A DNA stretch of 64,000 nt from Candidatus Defluviilinea gracilis (GTDB taxonomy: Bacteria > Chloroflexota > Anaerolineae > Anaerolineales > Villigracilaceae). A program made the position numbers and the translations under genes. The notes under the pieces are model-generated. The model had not been told where the DNA came from and ran no database searches. It was given only the letters and a program-made list of their open reading frames with translations. This document shows positions 20,901 to 27,533 of this stretch, in pieces. The stretch spans positions 186,001-250,000 of the forward strand of contig JADJWS010000002.1 in NCBI GenBank assembly GCA_016716235.1, in the 5' to 3' direction. How positions within the stretch are numbered: position 1 is the stretch's first letter; each line of letters begins with the position of its first letter.

Positions 20901-22248
20901 CATCGATTGCGCGGCGATCAGCGCCGGAACGTTGATCACTTCCATCGCGGGAGGTTTTGCCGCCATCTGCGCCAACCCAACTGTGGATGATGCCGGCGGC
21001 GGAACGCCGGTGGATGTGGGGCGACGCGTCACCTTTAATTTTGGCTTGCTCACCAACCCCGGCGCTCCACAAACCCTGACGATCGACTATCGCGCCGTGA
21101 TTCTCGATAGCGCGGCGAACGTCTCCGGCGTCGATCTGGACAACAGCGCGGTCTGGAGTTCGGATGCCGGCACAGTGGGTCCGCGCGCAACGACGGTGAC
21201 CATCGTGGAACCGGATGTGTCGATCCTGAAAACGTCCAGTTCGTCCACTGTGTCTGTTGGTTCTGTGGTCACCCTGACGTTGACGATCAACCATACCGCG
21301 GCGAGCGAAACAGACGCGTACGACCTTGTCGTCTCCGATCCGTTGCCGGTGGAACTAGATATGGTTCTCGGCTCATTGGACTGCAACGCCGGCGCTCAAC
21401 CTGCGGATGTGGGCGCGTGTTTGTACAACGCCGGCACGCGGACGATCTCTGCCGCGTGGAGCAACTTCCAATTGGGCGGCGGCGATGGGCGCATCACGTT
21501 TGATGTGACTGTGTTGTCGGCGCCTGCCACGAATGTAGGCACTGTGGCATGGACGAGTCTGCCGGGCGTTCCGCCCAGCCCGGTGGGCAATCCGCCGGGG
21601 CAACAGAACAGCAATATATTTTCGACTGAACGCGATTACGACCCCGGCGATCCGATCGATGTCTACGGCGTAAGTTCAACTCTGGTGCTGGGCGCGCCGG
21701 GCACCGGTTCATCGAATGCCATCCGGGCAGATATTCCCGCGACCGGCTTTGCCCCGAACGCGGTCACCGACTTGAGCAATGTGCCGCGCGAGTCGTATTC
21801 CGAGTTTGCCAACGATATCTGGCTGGAGATCCCCTCGCTCGGCGTGAAGATGAACATCGTCGGCGTGCCGCTCCGCAATGGGGGGTGGAATGTCGCCTGG
21901 TTGGGTAAACAGGCTGGGTGGCTGGAAGGAAGCGCTTTCCCAACCTTGCAGGGAAACAGCGTGTTGACCGGTCACGTGGTGTTGGCGAGCGGCTTGCCGG
22001 GTCCGTTTGTAAATTTGGGCAAGTTGAAGTATGGCGACCAGGTCATCGTCCATGCCAATGGGCAGAAATACATTTATGAAATTCGCGCGAACCGCGAAGT
22101 CAGCCCGAAGGATTCGTCGGTGTTCAAGCACGAGGAACAAACATGGTTGACGCTGGTCACCTGCAAAGATTTCGACGAGAAGACGAATACGTATTTGAAG
22201 CGCGTTGTTGCGCGCGCCGTGCTGGTGAAAGTGGAGGCGGAAAAGTAA
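14902..22248 (+). CDS. giant secreted SdrD-repeat protein fused to an intact sortase domain (protein 2)
   Basis: About 2448 residues, tandem paralogue of the previous gene. Order: signal peptide (1-33, VSVARA); P-type domain (35-195); SdrD B module (about 200-300); the same long domain (303-812); seven SdrD B modules starting near 813, 952, 1136, 1293, 1465, 1616 and 1787; two DUF11 repeats (about 1947-2260); then IPATG (2278-2282), an LPXTG-like sorting motif, directly before a sortase domain (about 2300-2448). The catalytic set is complete: His2358 (LTGHVV), Cys2421 (TLVTC), Arg2434 at Cys+13, the spacing of Staphylococcus SrtA. No hydrophobic tail follows IPATG; the sortase takes its place. 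GTG 14848 would also open the frame but lies inside the hairpin, so ATG 14902 is chosen. Likely role: surface adhesin or coat protein that may act on itself or its neighbour. Confidence 0.87.
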   Translation: MRTAPHGLVIRILCFVLSFVFLFNPMGVSVARALTTTVNDGPVFAPITDLSCGAPLTRNIAVAANVVISDINVGVNLNHTRRSDVRVTLTSPAGTTVVLISGGGLGAPTIASPDDYDNYDIMLDDTAVGSIYDNSNDSVGFPYYDRQTAPPGTSARPYELLSAFKGQNSAGTWVLRICDTSAGQTGFYNRAQLVITSANPNTVSGNVFTDYNDNGVRGAGDTAVAGITVTAYDATGAVVASAVTNASGGYTLAIPNGTQVRIEFTGIPAALRPGAFGRDSGTTVQFVTSPSAGVDLGLSKPDEYCQNNPFLVMPCYVNGDPLGGGSSGATDAMVSIPNSAYGRANNTVEQILATNAQIGATWGLAYQRSTNTVFAAALAKRHSGFGSLGGGGIYAIVVNPVTGASTSVSTFVDIDTFAGVDDGALDDTARGLPAVSATPNNDPNAWDAVGKQAIGDMDIGASDDTLWLINLTDRSLYSLDIGIPAVAPATYNTATAITLPPGATACAASDTRPWAVEVYQGNVYVGVVCSAESTQSVNDLRAYIIRTSESAPGAWTLVYEFALNYPRGVVSADAPGYPAEWRPWSNVFTTLCEAPCAPGLSYGNQLIYPQPILSDIEFDTDGDMLIGLMDRMGHQTGEVNYSTSAATTSFNFYDFTTGYTITSVTINAGSTFEGTSAGDILRVCNVAGTFVLENNATCGGITTGGAGSAPAQGPGGGEYYWQDMYAVSGALNSGTHNEVTLGGLVLMPGTDEIAVSVYDPFDIRSGGVAWFSNLTGMRTRAFELFPRTDNASLFGKAAGIGDVEGFCYMAPIEIGNRLWMESDGDGIQDPGELPLAGVTVELYQGGTLIATAVTDANGSYYFSSGPGASTGSRIYLLDTLDPNTTYEIRVPNALGGSQQAPLAGLALSPADADADQRDSDGTYNGNNAVITITTGNAGDNNHTYDFGFTQSYSLGNRVWFDTNNDGLLNNAEVGVSGVRVELFQDNGATPGVWDAGDTFLSFDATDAGGYYRFDNLPAGDFVVLIPDDNFRDVGVGDTVPANPLAGYWSSLTSMAANGAITDATANDPDTTVLDSDDNGSTTLTGAAIDYVASTAVTLGPGTSEPTGETDPVANPEAGESPDNRSNRTVDFGFYRVEIGNLVFEDVNGDGDYDAGTDALLAGATAQLFASDGVTEIHVGPDGILGTADDAPGGVITGASGVYTFGGLPAGDYIARVTPPVGFTSTVDTAAPADTIDPDTNTDNNDNGIGVAGGAVNSGTLTMTPGEVAANITVTNATATTSDPTVDFGFVRAYSLGNRVWFDTNNNGALDAGELGIDGALVELYAADGAGNPTGAALANQITAGGGYYRFDNLVAGDYVVVVAADNFIVNGSNDVLAGYWSSGTTRLPNGALSEPVAPDADLVVNDADDNGTLQNAGAFNGAVLSAAVTLGPGSAEPTGETDLSGGQGALDNRADMTVDFGFYTMTLGNRVWADANDDGLLGVEIGINGVDLELLSGDGLTVIATTTTAGNGDYSFAGLPAGDYIVRIAAAEFNVGGTLEGLTSSSGGGIYEPAPDADVDTSDNDDNGSVIGVLGAGGVIQTEVVTLTPGAEASANNATGTTDEPRVDLGVVTVPYSLGNRVWFDTDNNSAIDAGEVGVNGVTVQLYAADGAGNPTGVALGTTTTAGGGYYRFDNLIAGDYVAVLPASNFAGGGALEGYWSSGTTISGAGVIGETAAPDADLVVSDTDDNGARQNAGAFAGAVISSAVTLGPGSTEPTGETDLSGSGQGAADNRADMTVDFGFYRQQLGNLVFEDVNINGVFDAGDVAIAGATVQLFAADGATEINVGPDGILGTADDAAGGIITGAGGAYLFNGLPQGDYIARVTPPAGYLSAIDSFDAADSTDPDVNADNNDNGIGTGSGAVSSAAITLTPGSAGAASNNTVTQNNGTTSNPTLDFGFIQQANPGGFAKTLLSSNQAFTIDPDVAIGEIVTYRVQITIPTGTFNNAQLVDTMERGLSFIDCAAISAGTLITSIAGGFAAICANPTVDDAGGGTPVDVGRRVTFNFGLLTNPGAPQTLTIDYRAVILDSAANVSGVDLDNSAVWSSDAGTVGPRATTVTIVEPDVSILKTSSSSTVSVGSVVTLTLTINHTAASETDAYDLVVSDPLPVELDMVLGSLDCNAGAQPADVGACLYNAGTRTISAAWSNFQLGGGDGRITFDVTVLSAPATNVGTVAWTSLPGVPPSPVGNPPGQQNSNIFSTERDYDPGDPIDVYGVSSTLVLGAPGTGSSNAIRADIPATGFAPNAVTDLSNVPRESYSEFANDIWLEIPSLGVKMNIVGVPLRNGGWNVAWLGKQAGWLEGSAFPTLQGNSVLTGHVVLASGLPGPFVNLGKLKYGDQVIVHANGQKYIYEIRANREVSPKDSSVFKHEEQTWLTLVTCKDFDEKTNTYLKRVVARAVLVKVEAEK

Positions 22249-22267
22249 CCGCTTGCAGGTATGAGAG

Positions 22268-22317
22268 AAACAAACTCGCCAGCGAAACCGATCTTTCGCT
22301 GGCGAGTTTGTTTTTTT
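22268..22317 (+). terminator. strong intrinsic terminator
   Basis: Perfect 20-bp stem (AAACAAACTCGCCAGCGAAA, 22268-22287, with 22294-22313), loop CCGATC, and the T-rich tail running to 22317. It ends the giant-protein region. Confidence 0.92.
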
Positions 22318-22422
22318 GGATGCTTTCGTTATTCACTTTGAAATTTGCAGAGATTGGCGTAAAGTAGCGGGCAATAAACCAATGGCGCGTAAGTCTTGGT
22401 TAACTCCGTTTGATACGAAGTG

Positions 22423-22785
22423 TCAATATGCTCCCGAACATTGCCATTCTTCCTCGGGCGTGTAAGCGCAGGTGTTCATGCCAGGACCGAGATAGTGGAA
22501 GGAAAAAATGAAACTATCGCCGGTGGAACTGTACGAAAAATCCAACCCGTCAATTTTCTTCGGCGTTTCAGGGATGTAGTCCGGCGTGAGTTCGTCAAGC
22601 GTGGCTGGGTAGACGCCATGGTCTGTTTTGTATTCCTCCAGCGCGGCAATGACTGGCTCGCTGAGCGCGTAGCCGCGTTCGGCGGAGTCTCCCACGCCCG
22701 GAGGTTCCTCGGTGGGTAGGATGGCGTTGCAGGCGATGGTGAAGACGACGACGGCAATCAATAAAAGAGGGCGAAGAAGTTTCAT
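22423..22785 (-). CDS. small lipoprotein with pseudopilin-like C-terminal pattern
   Basis: 120 residues. A lipoprotein signal ends VVFTIAC (Cys19). The segment VIAALEEYKTDHGVYPATLDELTPDYI resembles the globular part of type II secretion pseudopilins, where short proteins with the YP-x-L-DEL pattern are common, but the usual methylated N-terminus is absent. Function unknown. It stands alone, convergent to the giant-protein terminator. Confidence 0.65.
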   Translation of the reverse strand: MKLLRPLLLIAVVVFTIACNAILPTEEPPGVGDSAERGYALSEPVIAALEEYKTDHGVYPATLDELTPDYIPETPKKIDGLDFSYSSTGDSFIFSFHYLGPGMNTCAYTPEEEWQCSGAY

Positions 22786-22892
22786 GTTTTTCTCCGATTG
22801 ACGAATTTCCGCTCTGTATTTTTTGCCGATGATACCTTAAAACCTCCCAACGAAGTCAGGAGGGAATTGGATTTTACAGAGTTGAAGGAGAC

Positions 22893-23309
22893 TTAATGCT
22901 TGCGCTCTAACACGATCACAGGAATGACGCGCTTCGTTTTCTGGCGATAGTCGTTAAAGGCGGGCATCATTTCAGCCATTTTGTTGTAGAGTCGCGTCCG
23001 TTCGGGTTCGTCGCTCATCACTTTCGCCTCGGCTTGAAACTTCTCCGTCCCCGCCTCCACAGTGACCGAGGGATGCGCGACGAGGTTGTAATACCAGTCT
23101 GGGTTCGTCGGCGCGCCGCCCATGGATGCGATCACCACATAGCGGTCACCGTCTTTCACGTATGCCGCCGGGTTGATACGCGGCTTTTGGCTCTTTGCTC
23201 CAGTGGTATGTAAGAGAAGCAATGTTTTCCCTTCAAAATGTCCCCCAACCTTACCTTGATTGGCTCGAAATTCATCAATAATCCCCCGATTCCAATTGTT
23301 TGGACTCAC
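22893..23309 (-). CDS. deazaflavin (F420)-type nitroreductase family protein
   Basis: 138 residues, the usual size for the DDN/DUF385 family of split-barrel oxidoreductases that use F420H2 or a related flavin. Shown by the GKTLLLLHTTGAKSQKPR start of the barrel, NPAAYVKDGDRYVVIASMGG, and NPDWYYNLVAHPSVTVE, all characteristic of the family. Substrate unknown. The next gene upstream on this strand lies about 80 bp away and is AT-rich, so co-transcription is uncertain. Confidence 0.85.
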   Translation of the reverse strand: MSPNNWNRGIIDEFRANQGKVGGHFEGKTLLLLHTTGAKSQKPRINPAAYVKDGDRYVVIASMGGAPTNPDWYYNLVAHPSVTVEAGTEKFQAEAKVMSDEPERTRLYNKMAEMMPAFNDYRQKTKRVIPVIVLERKH

Positions 23310-23390
23310 ATCTGCACCTCGTAAATATAGATTTATATATTTGACGAAGTGCGTGTTTTGATTTTTACCGTTGGTTGTGTATGAGTTGTG

Positions 23391-23969
23391 TCAGAGATTA
23401 TCTACACCTAATTTTCCCCTAGATATTGAAGCAATGTGATCTGCCAGAGAGCATAGCTTAACTATTTCTTCTTCCGAAAACTTTGGCTCCACATCGAGAT
23501 TGATTTCTAGGATCCCGATTATTTTATGATTTGTTTGTATTGGGATAAATAATTCTCCCTGGGTAAGTGGCAACTGAGGACTCCAAAACTTGCCAATTTT
23601 CGCTAGGAAATTTCTATTGACAACTTTGCGTTCCATAATTTGATAGCCGAGAATTTCCCCTTTTGCCCAATTTATCAATTGTATTTCATTCGAGTAAACG
23701 GCAGTCCCCGCGTGCCATGATTGGTTTTTGCCGTTAACAATCTTGCACTTATGTCCAATTTTCAAAAATGCTTTTCCTGCTTCTCCACTTCCTCCTTTGA
23801 AGACCACAAATTTATTATTGGAATCAGATAGGTATATCCCAGCGAAGTAAAAACCTAGTGTCTGGGTAATAACTTCAGCAACATTGTTCCAGTAATTTTC
23901 TATACTGGTTTCTTGTTTTACATCAATAAATTGATTGACTACCACATCTATTTTTTCTATATCAAACAT
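23391..23969 (-). CDS. GAF domain protein, AT-rich
   Basis: 192 residues with a single GAF-type sensor domain: EVITQTLGFYFAGIYLSD near the start and QGELFIPIQTNHKIIGILEIN near the end, as in GAF proteins that bind small ligands or chromophores. The very last part is a helical tail. There is no output domain. Its base and codon use is clearly AT-richer than its neighbours, suggesting horizontal acquisition. The ligand is unknown. Confidence 0.75.
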   Translation of the reverse strand: MFDIEKIDVVVNQFIDVKQETSIENYWNNVAEVITQTLGFYFAGIYLSDSNNKFVVFKGGSGEAGKAFLKIGHKCKIVNGKNQSWHAGTAVYSNEIQLINWAKGEILGYQIMERKVVNRNFLAKIGKFWSPQLPLTQGELFIPIQTNHKIIGILEINLDVEPKFSEEEIVKLCSLADHIASISRGKLGVDNL

Positions 23970-24047
23970 AGTTTTCAGTTTCGAAATTATACATTACCTC
24001 CCGTAAAAATCTTCTACCCTTTATAATTGCGTCACTAATCCACAACA

Positions 24048-24077
24048 AACCACCCAACCAACGGACTAACCAACTAC
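24048..24077. repeat. low-complexity ACCAAC/AACTAC tract before ftcD
   Basis: Repeated short words (ACCCAACCAAC, ACTAACCAACTAC) abut the ftcD start codon, in place of a visible ribosome-binding site. The words match the tract next to pepF at 4575-4625. Confidence 0.45.
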
Positions 24078-25610
24078 ATGACTACCCTCATCGAATGCAT
24101 CCCCAACTTTTCCGAAGCGCGGCGACCTGAAGTGATAGACCAGATCGTCGCCGCCATCCAAGCGGTCAGCGAGGTGAAACTCCTCGACCGCTCCTCCGAC
24201 CTCGACCACAACCGCACGGTGCTGACTTTTGCAGGTTCGCCCGCAGGCGTGGAGGAAGCCGCGTTCCGCGCGATCAAGACCGCCGCCGAACTCATTGACC
24301 TCGACGCGCACACGGGCGAGCATCCACGCATTGGCGCGACGGATGTCTGTCCGTTCGTTCCGCTCAGTGGCGCGACGATGGACGAGTGCGTTGCGATCGC
24401 TCAAAGGCTTGGTCAACGCGTCGCGGGCGAACTCAGCCTCCCCGTCTATTTATATGAAGCGGCGGCAACGCGTCCCGAGCGCGCGAATCTCGAAAACATC
24501 CGCAAGGGGCAATACGAGGGACTCAAGACCGAAATTGAGTCCGATCCGAATCGCAAACCCGATTATGGTCCGAGCAAACTTCCGAAGGCGGGCGCAACAG
24601 TTATCGGCGCGCGCGCTCCGCTGATTGCGTTCAACGTCTATCTCACGAGCGACGATGTGAGCATCGCGAAAAAGATCGCGAAGGCGGTGCGTCATTCATC
24701 GGGCGGGCTTCGATATGTGAAAGGTCTCGGCTTGCTCGTGGATGGACGCGCGCAGGTCTCGATGAATCTCACCAACTTTCACGAAACGCCCATCGCGCGC
24801 GTGGTCGAGTTCATTCGACGCGAGGCGGGACGATACGGCGTGAACATTCATCACTGCGAACTCGTCGGATTGATTCCGCAAGAAGCGTTGGTGGATGCGG
24901 CGGTCTGGTACACCCAATTGGATTCATTCTCTCCCGAACAGATTCTCGAGTCTCGACTCTTTACCTCGTCCTCCGCCGCCGCTTCTCCCCCCCCTCAGCC
25001 CGCTTCATTTTTAGACGAGTTAGCGTCCGCCTTGCCCGCGCCTGGAGGCGGATCCGCCGCCGCGTATGCTGGCGCAATGGGCGCCGCGCTGGTCGCGATG
25101 GTTTCGGGTCTCACCATCGGGAGAAAAAAATACGCCGAAGTCGAAGCCGAGATGCAAGCCGTGCGCGTGATGGCTGAAAAACTCCGCGCTGAAATGACCC
25201 AAGCCGTGGACGACGACGCCGCGTCGTTTGAGGCGGTCATTGGTGCATTCAAATTACCGAAAGAGACTGAAGAACAACAAGTAGCCCGCACTGCCGCGAT
25301 CCAACGCGCCACGTTGAATGCCGCGCATATCCCTCTTCATTCAGCTGAACGATCCGTCAAGATCATGGAACTCGCGGTCAAGTGCGCCGAGCATGGCAAC
25401 CTCAACGCCATCAGCGACGCGCTGTCAGGTTTTGCCATGTCGCGCGCATCGCTCACCGCCGCCGCCTACAATGTGCGGATCAACATCCATTCATTGCCAG
25501 ACAAATCCGCTGGGGATGGATACTTGAGCGAACTCACCGAACTCGAAAAACAAGCAGACACCCTTGAATCGAAAATCCGCAAAGTGATGAAGGAGCGGGG
25601 TGGGATTTAG
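24078..25610 (+). CDS. ftcD: bifunctional glutamate formiminotransferase / formiminotetrahydrofolate cyclodeaminase
   Basis: 510 residues joining two folate enzymes. Residues 1 to about 300 are the formiminotransferase (IECIPNFSEARRPEVI, then LDAHTGEHPRIGATDVCPF), which moves a formimino group from formiminoglutamate to tetrahydrofolate. Residues about 313-510 are the cyclodeaminase (LASALPAPGGGSAAAYAGAM), which converts the product to methenyl-THF with release of ammonia. This is the same order as the fused animal enzyme. The pathway is histidine breakdown feeding one-carbon units, although no hut genes are nearby. ATG 24078 gives the expected N-terminus, but no Shine-Dalgarno sequence is visible. 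Confidence 0.92.
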   Translation: MTTLIECIPNFSEARRPEVIDQIVAAIQAVSEVKLLDRSSDLDHNRTVLTFAGSPAGVEEAAFRAIKTAAELIDLDAHTGEHPRIGATDVCPFVPLSGATMDECVAIAQRLGQRVAGELSLPVYLYEAAATRPERANLENIRKGQYEGLKTEIESDPNRKPDYGPSKLPKAGATVIGARAPLIAFNVYLTSDDVSIAKKIAKAVRHSSGGLRYVKGLGLLVDGRAQVSMNLTNFHETPIARVVEFIRREAGRYGVNIHHCELVGLIPQEALVDAAVWYTQLDSFSPEQILESRLFTSSSAAASPPPQPASFLDELASALPAPGGGSAAAYAGAMGAALVAMVSGLTIGRKKYAEVEAEMQAVRVMAEKLRAEMTQAVDDDAASFEAVIGAFKLPKETEEQQVARTAAIQRATLNAAHIPLHSAERSVKIMELAVKCAEHGNLNAISDALSGFAMSRASLTAAAYNVRINIHSLPDKSAGDGYLSELTELEKQADTLESKIRKVMKERGGI

Positions 25611-25620
25611 TTAGTGACGT

Positions 25621-25780
25621 TACGCAAGCAAAGCCGATTTGGCTTCCGTAGCGCGACATTCATGTCGCCCTTTCTCATGAATAACATCAAAATCGAAATA
25701 CATCTCGCGTCGTAGCATCTATTGCGTAACAACAGAATAGCTACAAAACAATCTATAATCGTTTTACCCCTTCGGGGTTT
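25621..25780. repeat. dispersed palindromic repeat cluster, family B, copy 2
   Basis: Contains CGATTTGG, then GCGACAT-TC-ATGTCGC (25653-25668), and further on TCTATAATC and ACCCCTTCGGGGT (25766-25778). These match elements in the 6554-6816 cluster. No gene lies in this 181-bp gap. Confidence 0.6.
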
Positions 25781-25791
25781 CTATAGTCCGC

Positions 25792-26745
25792 ATGAGAATT
25801 ATTTCCAGTTTTCTTTTTTTGATATTCCTCGTATCTTGTTCATCGACTCAAACGGTTGTGCCAGTGGTTAGCGCAACATCAACGATTCAACCTCCTTTCG
25901 AACCAACGTCCACTTCTATTCCTCCCACGCGAACAGCAACAGCGCTTCCAACGTCAACACAGACAGCGACTCCAATTCCCTGCAATCCCCTCACCGCCGA
26001 TTTCTGCATTACCGATGGACATTTCCTCCTCCAGCGACCGATCCACCCTCCTGCGAATGATTCGGTGGAGAGAACGTATCCGTTCGCGTCGACAGGCAAC
26101 GGGACGCGCGACCCGCATCGCGGCGTGGAGTTTATCAACGAGTTGGGGACTCCTGTCCATGCGGCGGGGGAGGGGGTTGTCGTCTTCGCAGGTCCAGACG
26201 AGGTAGCAATTTATTCCCCTTGGACAATTTTTTATGGCAACCTTGTTGTGATTCAACATGACGATGAATTATTCACCTTGTATGCCCACCTGTCCAAAAT
26301 TGATGTTGCAACAGGCGATCGTGTTGAAGCGGGTGATAAGATCGGCGAAGTGGGGCGCAGTGGCGTGGCGATTGGGAGTCACCTCCATTTTGAAGTCCGC
26401 CGTGGGGCTGTGGAGGATTATTTTTCGATGGTCAACCCTGAATTGTGGCTCTTGCCAAGCAAATCAGATTTTGGCGCGTTGGCGATTTCGGTTCAGGATG
26501 CGAATTCAACGTTACAAAAAGCGGATATCACTCTCCAGCAGGTTTCTCCCTCGGGCGAAATTCTTGGTTTGATCTACCTTGAAACGTATGATTCAACATT
26601 GGCGTTAGGCGAGGAGAATATAGGGATCAACGACCTGTCTGCTGGGCGTTATCGTATTACGTTCATGTATCACGGCGGCCTTTATGAAAGGCGAGTTGAA
26701 GTACAATCGGGAAAACTTACGCAGGTTGTGATTGTTGTGAAATAA
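25792..26745 (+). CDS. M23-family peptidase lipoprotein
   Basis: 317 residues. A lipoprotein signal ends FLVSC (Cys16), then a Ser/Thr/Pro-rich spacer, then a LytM/M23 zinc endopeptidase domain (about 80-220): first motif HRGVEF, LYAHLSKI, and the closing SHLHFEVR. The M23 HxxxD ligand motif here reads H-x-x-x-E, a conservative swap that may still bind zinc. The C-terminal about 90 residues form a beta-rich module of unknown type. Likely acts on peptidoglycan at the outer face of the membrane. The start is well supported by the lipobox. Confidence 0.87.
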   Translation: MRIISSFLFLIFLVSCSSTQTVVPVVSATSTIQPPFEPTSTSIPPTRTATALPTSTQTATPIPCNPLTADFCITDGHFLLQRPIHPPANDSVERTYPFASTGNGTRDPHRGVEFINELGTPVHAAGEGVVVFAGPDEVAIYSPWTIFYGNLVVIQHDDELFTLYAHLSKIDVATGDRVEAGDKIGEVGRSGVAIGSHLHFEVRRGAVEDYFSMVNPELWLLPSKSDFGALAISVQDANSTLQKADITLQQVSPSGEILGLIYLETYDSTLALGEENIGINDLSAGRYRITFMYHGGLYERRVEVQSGKLTQVVIVVK

Positions 26746-26756
26746 AATCTAACCCA

Positions 26757-26833
26757 TGTCATTCTGAGCCGCAAAGCGGCGAAGAATCTCCTCGTGGCAT
26801 TGGAGACCCTTCGCCTAACGGCTCAGGGTGACA
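26757..26833. repeat. TCATTCTGAGC/GCTCAGGGTGACA dispersed palindrome
   Basis: Imperfect inverted repeat with ends TGTCATTCTGAGCCG (26757-26771) and CGGCTCAGGGTGACA (26819-26833). Similar sequences are widespread intergenic repeats in bacterial genomes. It ends 17 bases before dcd. Confidence 0.65.
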
Positions 26834-26850
26834 TCAATTGGAGAATAACT

Positions 26851-27405
26851 ATGGGACTCAAACCCGACCACTGGATTCGCAAGATGGCAAAGGAACAACG
26901 CATGATCGAACCGTTTGTTGACAAGCAGGTTCGGCAGGGAGTGATCTCCTACGGCGTTTCGTCGTACGGATACGACATTCGTGTGGCGGATGAATTCATG
27001 ATCTTCACGAACGTCCACTCGGCGATCGTTGATCCGAAGAACTTCGACCCGAAATCCATGTTCGAGTTCAAAGGCGACGTATGCGTCATCCCGCCGAATT
27101 CTTTTGCTTTGGCGCGGACTATTGAATATTTCCGCATTCCACGCAAAGTGTTGACCATCTGTTTGGGCAAATCCACGTATGCGCGGTGCGGGTTGATCGT
27201 TAACGTCACGCCGTTTGAGCCAGAGTGGGAAGGCTACGTCACGCTCGAGATCTCGAACACGACCCCGCTCCCTGCGAAGATCTATGCCAACGAGGGCTTG
27301 GCGCAAGTCTTGTTTTTTGAGGCGGATGAGGAGTGTGAAGTTTCGTATGCAGACAAGAAGGGGAAGTATCAAGGACAGAAGACGATTGTCCTGCCGAAGT
27401 TGTAA
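26851..27405 (+). CDS. dcd: dCTP deaminase
   Basis: 184 residues, the normal length. Deaminates dCTP to dUTP, feeding dTMP synthesis. Family signatures are present: GVSSYGYDIRVADEFMIF at the start of the barrel, GKSTYARCGLIVNVTPFEPE, and the catalytic-glutamate segment EWEGYVTLEISNTT. The open frame continues upstream to 26794, but that part comes from the repeat; ATG 26851 follows GGAGAATAACT and gives the usual MGLKPDHWIRKM start. Single gene, followed by a shared terminator. Confidence 0.95.
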   Translation: MGLKPDHWIRKMAKEQRMIEPFVDKQVRQGVISYGVSSYGYDIRVADEFMIFTNVHSAIVDPKNFDPKSMFEFKGDVCVIPPNSFALARTIEYFRIPRKVLTICLGKSTYARCGLIVNVTPFEPEWEGYVTLEISNTTPLPAKIYANEGLAQVLFFEADEECEVSYADKKGKYQGQKTIVLPKL

Positions 27406-27500
27406 TAGATGCGATACGCCGCCCCGCAGTTTTTTTTGTATAACACGGCTCAGTCAACCAAACCTGCGGGACGTTCTGAGTAAGGTGCAGTTATAACTTG

Positions 27501-27531
27501 ACGGGCTGAGGAGAAATCCTCAGCCCGTTTT
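27501..27531. terminator. terminator hairpin between convergent genes
   Basis: Perfect 12-bp stem ACGGGCTGAGGA (27501-27512) with 27517-27528, GAAA tetraloop, then TTTTGATT. It serves dcd and probably also the convergent transporter gene. Confidence 0.85.
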
Positions 27532-27533
27532 GA

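Noticed and set aside
20347..21294. 315-codon reading frame opposite giant protein 2
   Set aside because: Shadow of the DUF11 and SdrD region with low-complexity Arg/His composition.
26794..26850. N-terminal extension of dcd
   Set aside because: It encodes the TCATTCTGAGC-type repeat; ATG 26851 has GGAGAAT and gives the normal length.
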